Positions 11,798 through 20,990 of a stretch of 64,000 bases of DNA are shown here, in pieces. The stretch spans positions 496,001 through 560,000 of the forward strand of contig MJGA01000002.1 in the NCBI GenBank assembly GCA_001910725.1, read 5' to 3'. Within the stretch, counting starts at the first letter, position 1, and the number at the start of each line of letters is the position of its first letter. The translations under genes were made by a program, and so were the position numbers. The stretch comes from Phanerodontia chrysosporium (Eukaryota > Basidiomycota > Agaricomycetes > Polyporales > Phanerochaetaceae). The notes under the pieces were generated by a model. That model saw only the letters and a list, made by a program, of their open reading frames with translations, made no database searches and was not told where the DNA came from.

Positions 11798-12591
11798 ATG
11801 ATCACCAACTGCACTGAACGCACGCCATGGCCCATGGAACAGCCACCGCGTCTCGCTGGATTCCTACCGCAGCTCTCGACAAAGCCCGTCAAGATCCTTT
11901 CCTGGGTGAACCATGAGCAGGAGGCCCTCGGCGACGCGCGAGAAGCAAAGGACGTGGTGAAAAGCAGCATCGTCGCCGCCTTCGCACACTTCATCGGGTC
12001 AACGGACATGCCGGGGCGGAGCACGCATGTCTTCGTACGGCCGGACGGCAGCATCGTGTTCATGCACTTTGCGACGGCGCTGCGGCTCGACGGCGCGGGT
12101 CACATTGTTGCGCTCGCGGAGCGCTGCCGCGAGTGGCGGGACGCTGGACACGTGCAGTGCGGCCGCGCGCGCGGGGGCGCTGAGGGCGGAGAGGGCCAGG
12201 GCGTGGACGTCACGCCTGCTGAGGCTGAGGCGCAGGAAGGAGTGGGCGCCGTTCGCCTCGCACGCCACGCGCGTCGCGCTAGGAGCGCCTTTATTGTGTC
12301 GCACCTCGAGCGTATGTGTACGGAGGTCATCCAAAACACGCAGCCCATCCTCGACGACCACGTGTCCATGTATGGGACATGCGGTTGCTCTCGGAGGAGG
12401 GCGGACGGGATGGCAAGGATCAATAGGACGCGTGCTGTGGCCTGTGCTTGGACTGGCTGCCGCCTGGCACGAAGAAGGTCTGCACGAGGTGCAAGGCAGA
12501 GGGTTCTTGCAGCAGGGAGTGCCAGTAGATGAACTGGGCTGACCATAAAGCGGTCTGTGGAGAGCTAGACACAACTCAGGCTGACCCGTAG
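11798..12591 (+). pseudogene. Broken MYND zinc-finger protein gene
   Basis: The open frame from 11798 begins like a real protein (about 110 residues, including HVFVRPDGSIVFMHFATALR). The coding signal then jumps frames: KEWAPFASHATRVAL in the second frame (near 12240), FIVSHLERMCTEVIQNTQPI in the first (near 12290), and VWDMRLLSEEGGRDGKDQ in the third (near 12375). The third frame ends in a MYND finger: C-x2-C, then CTRCK, CSRECQ and WADHKAVC, with cysteines and histidine correctly spaced. An in-frame TAG lies just before the finger (12427-12429) and another TAG falls inside it after CSRECQ (12511-12513), where the family normally has a Lys or similar. WAPFASHATR also matches WAPFTSYATR in the intact MYND protein at 59.4-63.3 kb. 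Two stops plus at least two frame changes indicate decay, though sequencing error could explain part. Confidence 0.65.
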
Positions 12592-14509
12592 AAGTCTACA
12601 GTTGGCGTGACGCAGTGGGCAATTGTATATATATCTGTGCACGAGTGTTTGGGATATCGAGCATCTTTAGGGTTATACAAGTTATAGCAGGTTGCATGCC
12701 CCGCAAGCCCTGCATGCGCCTCATGTCTCCAGGTCGTTCGGGGGTCGTCTCGCGTGGGACGTTCCAGGTCCCGAACTTGACCTTCGCACATAAGCATCTC
12801 TGCGACCGACTCTTTGCGGCAACTATGACGATGGGTTAAAACCTGGGTCTGATAGGTAAGAGACATAGACCCACTGATTGGAGTTGGCCCTCTCGACCTT
12901 GAACGCCCGTCGGCCAGCCGCCCTTCCGAACAGTTCAATGGTTCAGATGGTTTTTCACGGAGCGCCATGCTAGATCGTCGGAAGGTTAGTACTTCGTTGT
13001 CGCTGCAACACATGACTTACAGCACGGCGGAGGGGAGGGCGAGTAAGGCTCGCGAGATTAATCGCTTTAAGTGTTTTGTCCCATCTGATGACCGTGGTCA
13101 GCATGTCGATCACGACTCCGAAGACAGCTAGCTCACCATCAGGAAGGTTTCGTGGAGCAGGCCCAGTGCCACCGACAGGCCTGTGCAGGCATCCCCTCGG
13201 ACGTCGCACTCGACAGCGCCGGGACCTCAACCCGAAGGGAGTTCCCGTGCGCCGTCTTGCACGTCGTCGGAGGGGCGGCTGGGATCTAGCAGTCCCCGCA
13301 CAGCTCCTGCTGTCGGTGCCGGTCCAAGAGTAGAGAGAGGTCGCATCGCCTGGCGAGGGGGGGTGTGGTTGGCGATCACGGTGTTGGGGGCTAAGGCTGG
13401 AGAAGGGGCTCTATTTATACGTCTTTGGAGGGAGGCTGACGCGTCGACGCGACGCGGTCACGGGACAGGCTTGTTGACCACGATCGCGGGCGGGGATCGA
13501 AGGGGCGGGCTGTCAACACGTCATTCGAAGCCTCGCATGTCCACGGCGACAGCGGCGGATCGAGTGTTGCCAGCCGCGCTCGAGCTCTGAGATCTGAGGG
13601 ACAGCCGGACAACATGGTCGGGGGTGCACCTCGCCGCGCGGAGGCCTGGGGGAGCCGTGGCACCAGAGGCGACCTGCTAGCGGAGACTCTGCCAGGAGGC
13701 TAACTACTGGCACCAGTCTGATGCTGGGGCTACCAAAGTAGCAGAGCTTCCGGGAAAAGCACAACAGGATGGGTTGTTTTGATGAGGTTGTGGGCAACCG
13801 CGAGCCCGAACAAGAAGGACAGTGCTTGCCATACTCGGCGATGGTGATAATAGACGCCGTCCTCTTGAACTGCATCGTCCATGTTCTCCAGCCTCTGCTC
13901 TGCAAGCCACCACGCGGAGATCAACCATCGCAACATGCTCGGAAATCCCTACGCGTTGTTCGCTCGCTCGTCTGATGGATGGCTGCGGTTCCCGTGCCGT
14001 TGATTCCGACACCGGACGGTGCTGCTGGCCAGACTTTTGAGTCGAGTGACTCGGCTTCTACTGGACGTTCTGCCCCGCTAGGATCTCCTCGGTATATCGC
14101 ACCGCGTACGCGTGTGCAAGCTGCAAGGCCAATACGCATATTGAGCACAAAACACTCACCTCGTCAAAGCGCAGCAGCGAATCACATGCCCCGGCGGCCG
14201 ACACAGCCCTCCTATGTACGCACCTCAATACAAAAGAATACAAATCGCGCCCTCGAGTGCGCAGCTACAGCAGCCGAGCAGTGTTTGGGCGTGCGCGCCA
14301 TCACAGCACCCAGTCACGGGGCAGACGTTTCCAGGGCGTCCGCGCATTGTGCATTACTCACGCTGGTGCTGCGCGCCGCTCGCCATGGCACAGGGCACCG
14401 CCGCCGCTGCGAGCCTGAGGCGACCGTCCTTCTCTCCTAACCGCCGTCTCCGCACCCTTCAAAGCTGCACACCTGCACGCCGTCCGCGCCCCAACGTTTT
14501 GTTGCCCCC
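12592..14509. other. Gene-poor interval between the MYND relic and gene B
   Basis: I see no convincing gene. Minus-strand frames at 13730-13936 (hydrophobic, AVAHNLIKTTHPVVLFP) and 13070-13200 (ELAVFGVVIDMLTTVIRW) have amphipathic composition and might be exons of a degraded membrane-protein gene, but no splice path or family match could be built. Confidence 0.3.
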
Positions 14510-15311
14510 ATGTCTGACTGCAGCACGACACCCTGGCTGCGCTGGCCCGGCGCATGCACCCCACCGCCCGCGCGGCACACCGTGCTCCGCACGCGCGAGC
14601 TCACGGTCGCGAGCGCCTCGAGCTTCATCATCGTCGTCACCGTCGCCGTCGTCGGCATCCTGCTCCTCTGCGCCGCGAGCTCCTTCCGGCACCACCGCCG
14701 CGCGCTGCGCGCGCTCGACGCCGCGCCGCCCTGCGCGCACGCCGGCACGCAGCCGGCCCCGCCGCGCCTCTGGGACGTCTACCTGCCCGAGCTGCCGCAG
14801 CACGCGCCGCGCGGGGCGCTCGCGTGGGCGGAGGTGCTGGTGAGTGGCACGCGTGGTCTTTGGTGCTGCGCCGCGCGCTGACGGTCTGTGCGTGTGCAGC
14901 CGCTGGCAGCCGTGGCTGACGTCGAGGCGGCGCCGGAGGAGGTGGACGTGCCGCAGAAGAGGGCCCCTGGCGGCAGCGGGAGGCGGGCCGCAGGCTGGTG
15001 CGTCATCATGTCTCTCTGCACGCGCGCGTCGGGAGTCGTCAACCGATCCGTCCCCCGACAGGTTCAGGCCCTGGCACCGCGCCCGCGCACAGCAGAGCAC
15101 TGCCGCGTCGCCCGCCGCTCCACGAGCACGTCTGCGCACGCCAGACGTCGGCGCTGTCGAGGTCGCGCTGTTCGTTGCGATGCCGGCGCCGCCGCAGCGT
15201 GCGTCTGGGGGCGAGGAGTGCGCGGGCCTGTGGGCAGAGTGCGCTGTGGGCACGTCGAGGATACCCTACCGCCGGACGGGCGACGACTCGGTCGTGGCCG
15301 CGGCTTCGTGA
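14510..15311 (+). CDS. Small single-pass membrane protein, LWEV family (member B)
   Basis: Three exons, 14510-14839, 14900-14997 and 15062-15311, give 225 residues. The first intron is phase 0, the second phase 2. A short Pro/Thr-containing N-terminus precedes one helix (SFIIVVTVAVVGILLLCAAS, about residues 38-57) and a basic flank (RHHRRALR). Then comes APPRLWDVYLP, the shared juxtamembrane motif. The C-terminal part has VALFVAMPAPP followed by AVGTSRIPYRR, matching members C and D closely. Codons are extremely GC-rich, like the surrounding 14-24 kb. Splicing at 14998-15061 restores the shared C-terminal motif, which supports this model over read-through. Function unknown. Confidence 0.7.
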
Positions 15312-18300
15312 TGACCCTTGCTGTAGTATGCTTTTTGGGTGTATGATATGGTTGACGCCGCTCCGTTTTGCGTAGGGCACAACGCCACTCCAAACCAGGC
15401 ACAGCGATTTTCTGCCGAGACTGTGCACATGTGTGACTCTGCCCTGCGTTCTTTTTTCTGAGGTGGGTGGCGCGCAGAGCAGGAATGCCTGCCGGGAGAA
15501 CTGCATCACGACGGCTCAATCCTTATCGTTCTCGCGACCCTGCATCGTCCCCGCGCAGGACATCCGACAAAGCGTCGGACAATATCCACTGCAGCGTGTC
15601 CGCTGCCGGCACTGCAGCGCAGAGCCGCCCTGCAGGACTGATCACCTGCGTTCTGTGCGATTCACATATTATCGTCCGAGGACGCACGCACTGCGTCATG
15701 CGCTGCCACGCCTCTCCGCATCGTGCCTCCGGCCTCGTGTGCACGCGCCCTCAGCGACCACCGTCGACGACTCCCAACTGATAGACTACCGGTTGTCGCT
15801 CTATCGCCCCCCTCTGCGCGCGCGCGCGCGCGAGATGCACCGAATGACACATCCCTCGTCGTCATCGGCCGCCCAAACGGGACACCGTGCAGAATCTCGA
15901 CATCCCGCGGGGGATACCTGCGCCAGCCCGTGCTTGTGATACGAAAGGGTAAGCGCAATACAGGAATGAGGCTCCCCCAGGCCCTGCGCGCCGCGTCCCT
16001 CCCTTGCCATGATCGTCGCACACCCGCATGCGGACGTGCAGCTGCCTCCCGCCTGGCTGCTCCACTGGGGTCGCCCGCACCATGTCGAGCGGGGTCTATC
16101 GCTCTGCGTCTCCCACGTGCACGGAGCACCCGGTGTATCGTCTCCCTCTGCGAGCGGGGGGTCTGGGTCCGGACGCAGCTACCAGCCCGCAGATCGCCCG
16201 TCAGTGGGCCCCCTCGTGCGCATCCTCCCTCTCGCAGCGCAACGGGTCCCCCCCACCTAGCAGGGCTCCCACGCGCGTACGTGCGTGCCCCGGGCCGGAC
16301 GGGCGCGCGCACGGCCTGGGCTGGCGAATGGCGCGGGTCGGGGGGTTCTCCCAGCATCTCCGCGCGCAGCTGCCTGCTGTCCGCGGCGGCATGGGAGCGG
16401 CCGATGGCGTCCCCCCCTGCGGGTCGCGGTCGCGGTGGAGGTGTGTGCTCGCGTGCGGACGCTCCGTGCGGGGCGGGCCTGGCCCCGCGGATCCGCCCAG
16501 CGTGCCAAAGCCCGGGCAAAGGCACGCGGGAGCCCAGTTCTTGCCCCACCGCGCGCCGGGACGCGTTCTGCCTCTGGGAGCGCGTCGCCGGGCGTGGCGG
16601 ACGCGGGCTCGGCTCATGACGCGGTGACGCGCCCGCGCTGATGTCCGCGCGTGCGGGCTCCAGAGCTGCGCGGAGCAGACCTGAACCGTCCGTATCGCAC
16701 GCTGCACGCGACGGCAGTCGACAGAGCCGTCTTGGAGCGCGGCGTTCCCACGGCCCCGTACGGTGCCAGTCTCGCAAACGCTGCACCTGGGGGCGGTGGC
16801 CCGGTGCGCGCGCCCACACACAAAACAGACAGCACGGCGTGTCCTCCCAGCGCACATGCACGCGCGCTGCAGAACGTGCCGGCACACCTGCGCCCGCCTG
16901 TCCGTTTCGCTCAAGGTTCTCGCAAGCGCGTCTGGCCCGCGCGCCTGCTTTCCGCCAGCTCTGGCACCGCCGCCGCCCGCGTGCCGCCGCGCGGAGAGCG
17001 GCACCAAGCCTCGCTCAGGGCCGTAGCCTCGCCCGCCTGGCACCGCACGCGCCGCCGTCCGCGTACGCGGGGAGCAACACTCAGGCACGCGTCCCGCGGC
17101 GATCGCATCGCTCGCGCCTCGCTAGGGTGGCCCGCCCCGGTCCTCCGTGGAGGTCCAAGCGCAGATATCCACGCAGGCGGACGAAAGCGTGTATACCGCC
17201 GCCGCCGCGCCTCCCGCGACGCGTATGTCGCCTCGCTCTGCGCGCATGGGGTCCCGCCGCCAAGTGCGGGTGCAACTCCCCCCCCCTCCCTCCTGCGACC
17301 CGCGGCCATCATCGCGCCGTAATTGCCGCGACGTGCAACCCCGGCTTTTTACGTCGCGCAGTCGCCAACCTTACGTCCCTGCCTGTCTCCCCGCCGCCGC
17401 CGGCGACTTGAACTCTGCCCATGCCTGCCTTCTGCGGAACGGCCGCAGGCAACCCTCCCCCCGCCCCAGGCACGCGTCCGCGGCAGAAAAGAGGGCCGCG
17501 CGTCGAACTAGCTTCCCGCACTTCTCCTCTTTTTTTTTTTTTCTTTTGTTGTTGCCCGCGCGCCGTGCGCCGTCGTCGGTGCCAAGTGGTACATGTCATC
17601 GGCCAGCACGCCGTTTTCGGGCCGGTGCATCCGCAACACGGAGAGGCAGCGAATGCCGCTCCCGCGTCGCGTCGCGTCGGGCCCTTTCCTAGCGACGAAC
17701 ACGCACGGTGCAAAACATGAAATCGGCCCCGCGAAGCGTCCTGTCTCGGGGCGCTGTGCTTCTCCCGCCGAGGCTTCGCCATCGTCCTCACTCCGGTGCG
17801 CGTTGGCCCCCTACCCCAAGCGGAACATCCGTGCGCATCCTTGTTTTTCTGGTCGCTCCCGCACATCGACAGGCAAACAATATTTGGGCAGGTGCCACGC
17901 GCGGGACTGGAGGCTCGATGCGCGTGCGCTGTTACGCGGGTGCGCTCGCACACGAAACGGGTGCGGCCCGCCGCGGGGCCGCTTCCCTTTTGTTCCAATG
18001 GTGCCCTGCCGATGGGGGCTTCGGGTCTGTGCGCGTGATGCTGCTGCTGCTGTTCCGGTCGCAGCGAAGCGTGAATTTTGCTCTGTGTCTTTCTTCGCAT
18101 GTATGCGGGCAGGCCGCCAGAGCTATCCCGTGTCCAGATCCGCGCGCACGCACCCGGGCGCGGCGACAGACACCGCTTTTTGTTCTTTGCTTCTGCAATG
18201 CCCCGCCTCCCCCGCCATCATTTCTGCCCTCCGCACAGCACAGCACCGGAGGGGCGCGTTGCACTGACGGGCCTCGGCGGGGTACTGTATGCAGGCCTGG

Positions 18301-18917
18301 GCCTACACGCGCGCCGGACTAAGCCACCTGGATCGCCAGGGCTCCCAATGTGCGGGCCCCTGCGCGCCATGGAGATCTCCAGGGCCCCAGAGAGGAAGTG
18401 TGAAAAAAATCAACGATAGTGAATATATGGCTTGCGGGACACTGCGACGGAACGGCAGCACGCGTACGACTGCGGGCTGTGCAAACGATGTGACATTCAT
18501 GCATGGCGCCAGGGCGTGATATTGATACAGTACTCAACAGAAAAAAACAAGAAAAAACCAAAACTAGAAAAGAGACAACGGATGCACCGAACAGACAGAG
18601 TCCAGAGGTATTGCAGGAGGGCGGCGGCGGGGTGGCGCGTGGGGGAATAGTATTATGGGCAGTGCTGTGCTATCGACGGGGGGACAGTCTAGTGCTGTAT
18701 AATAGAGGCGGTTGTGCGTCGTCGCGGACGGGGGGCGGCGCGCGCGCGCGAGCACGCCGGCCGCGACAGGGTCGCGCCGCGCACGTTTATGGGGGTGAGC
18801 AACGCGCGTCGGCGGGCGGCGGCGGGGCCGGTGGGGCCGTCGGGGCGCGGTGTGAGGGGGGAAACGGGGAGAGGCAAGGAGGAGGCGGGGCGAGCGCCGT
18901 CGGGGGGCGGGGGCCCG
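15312..18917. other. GC-rich interval without a recognisable gene
   Basis: Long open frames occur on both strands, but they reflect scarcity of stop codons in GC-rich DNA: composition is Arg/Ala/Pro/Ser with no domain, splice pattern or family motif. It includes a GC dinucleotide tract near 15817-15833 and a T run near 17530-17542. The last part probably contains the 3' untranslated region of the polyol dehydrogenase gene. Confidence 0.4.
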
Positions 18918-20304
18918 CTATTGCGCGGGTGCGCCGTCGGGGGAGACGACGACCTTGAGGACCATCGCGCCGTGCTCGTCGCGGCCCTTGGCGAGGAGCT
19001 CGAACGCGCGGCGCGCGTCGGCGAGCGCGAAGCGGTGGCTGACGAGCGCGTCCGCGTGTGCGCGCACAAAGGAGCCCTCGCGGGCGAGCAGCGCGAGCGC
19101 CTCGGGGTACGTGTCCGCGTAGCGGAAGCTCCCGAGCACGTCGACCTCGCGCGTCGCGGCCGCGCTGAGCGGGAGCACCGTCTGGCGCGTGCCCATGCCG
19201 ATGAGGAGCACCTTGGCGCCCGCGGCGGCGAGGAAGACGCTCTGCTGGATGCACGGCTCCGCGCCGGTGCACTCGTACACGACGTCCGCGCCGCCGTCGT
19301 CCGCGAGCCCGAACGCGCGCAGCGCGGCGTCCGCGGCGTCCTTGGCGCGCTTCAGCTGCTCGTCCGCCGTCTTGGGCTTCTCGCCCGCCGGCGGCGGCAG
19401 GCAGAACACCGCGTCGGCGAAGCCGTGCTCTAGCGCAAAGTCGAGGCGCGCGCGGTTGATGTCGATCGCGCACACGCGCGCGATGCCGTACGTGCGGGCG
19501 ACGGCGCACGCGAGCAGGCCGATGGCGCCGACGCCGAGGACGATCATGCTGGAGGGCACCTGGGCGGGCGGCGTGGACTGGCTGAGCCCGGCGCGCCGGC
19601 TTGCGTGGATGAGGACGCTAAGCGGCTCGGCGAGGGCGGCCTGCTCGAAGGAGACGTTGTCGGGGAGCCTGCGCAGGTGGGAGGGGTCAGAAAATGCAGC
19701 TTCGGAAGAAAACGCGGGGACACGCACGGGTGGATGCACGACGCGGGGTGGTTCATGCGCTCCTGGAGGGTGCCGTCGAGGTGGGGAAAGGTCTTGGCGC
19801 TGCTCGCGAAGCGCATGTTCTTGCAGAGGTTGTAGCGGCCCTTGGTGCAGTAGGAGCACTCGCCGCACTTGATGCCGGCCTCGATCGCGACGCGCTGGCC
19901 GACGTGGAGGCCGTGGGTGGAGGACGAGGGGGCGGAGGGCCCGAGTGCGGTGATGACGCCGGCGGCCTCGTGGCCGAGGACGAGGGGAGCCTGGAGGGCA
20001 AAGTCGCCGTTGCGGCCGTGGAGGTAGTAGTGCACTGTGGGCGGGGGAGTCAGCACACACGGGCAAGGGGCTGGGCAGCAGGGACGTAAACGAGCAAAAG
20101 GCGTGGGAGGGCGGCTGGGGAGATGACGAGATGGCGAGAAGGCGGAAGCGGGTACTCACAGTCGCTGCCGCAGAGGCCCGTGGCGCGGACGTCGATCTGG
20201 ACGTGGCCCTCCTGGGGCGGCCAGAGGGTGCGCTGTTCGACGCGGAGGTCGCGTGGGCCGTAGAGGACGGCGGCAGTCTGGGAGCGGAGGACTGAGGGGG
20301 ACAT
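18918..20304 (-). CDS. Zinc-dependent polyol dehydrogenase (sorbitol/xylitol/L-idonate type, MDR family)
   Basis: Three exons, 20160-20304, 19728-20034 and 18918-19668, encode 400 residues, slightly longer than the usual 350-380. Catalytic zinc region: GLCGSDLHYY and GHEAAG. Structural zinc site: GIKCGECSYCTKGRYNLC, with the four Cys in normal spacing. Cofactor domain: VLGVGAIGLLACAVA with CAIDIN at the end of strand 2; the Asp favours NAD over NADP. It oxidises a sugar alcohol or aldonate to the ketose or keto-acid in the cytosol. The LHYY after the splice junction is typical of fungal sorbitol and xylitol dehydrogenases. A stretch rich in Lys, Asp and Ala (AGEKPKTADEQLKRAKDAAD) looks like a surface insertion. 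It shares a promoter region with the divergent short-chain dehydrogenase. Exact substrate is not decidable. Confidence 0.88.
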
Positions 20305-20990
20305 GTTTGAGATGGCGCGGTGGAGACGAGTTTCAAGTAGCTGGGTGACGCTTATTGAGTGCGGGGATGGGTGGGGAGGAGGCGGCTTGACGGGGAGGAG
20401 GAGAGGGTGGCGGAGGGGCGTTATATAGATGATGGGGGGAGGCGGAGAGGAAGGGCGTGCATGGCAGGCAAACAGAGGTAAATCCAAACATGCAGGACGT
20501 TGGCGAGGGTGGAGAGAGAGGCAAGGGGCCAGACCGGTAACACACCTCGGACATCGGACCGGACGCGAGATCGCGAGATCGGAGAGACGATTCGCTTTGA
20601 TGGGGGCCGGGCGGGCCGGGGGAGGTTAACGGCAATGTTCCCTCGCGATGGGCACCCTAGATCTCCCCCAGCCCTCGGACGCTATCGCCTCTTTGAATGC
20701 CGTACACTCTGCAGGCCTGCAGAGCGAGACGATGCAGAAAAAAAAATGGTGTCTGGGTTCGGAGCGCGGCCCGCCTTCCGAGGTCCGCGCGCACCCAATC
20801 TGTGCCATCGACCCTCGACGGCGACGCGACGCGACGGAGCACGGAGCACAGCGCACGCAGCCCAGACTCGAGTCGTCGACGCGGCCAGCACGCGGATCGT
20901 CGTCCCGGCTGTCCGCCGCGAGCAGCGGGGTCATAAAAGGCTGCACTGCACACTCTCGTCACTCTGACGTAGCGTCGACTACTCTCCGCG
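20305..20990. promoter_or_regulatory. Bidirectional promoter region, polyol dehydrogenase / SDR
   Basis: A 686-base interval separates two divergent start codons. Toward the left gene, TATATAA lies on the minus strand at 20421-20427, about 117 bases before its ATG. Toward the right gene, CATAAAAGG lies at 20932-20940, about 50 bases before its ATG. No specific operator could be assigned. The layout suggests joint regulation by carbon source, which is inference. Confidence 0.55.

Noticed and set aside
13730..13936. Hydrophobic minus-strand frame that might be a membrane-protein exon
   Set aside because: No neighbouring exons with consistent splice sites or family motif could be found.
15662..16885. 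Long minus-strand open frame of about 400 codons
   Set aside because: Arg/Ala/Pro/Ser-rich product, equally long frames overlap on the other strand, and no motif or splice context; explained by GC-rich DNA with few stop codons.
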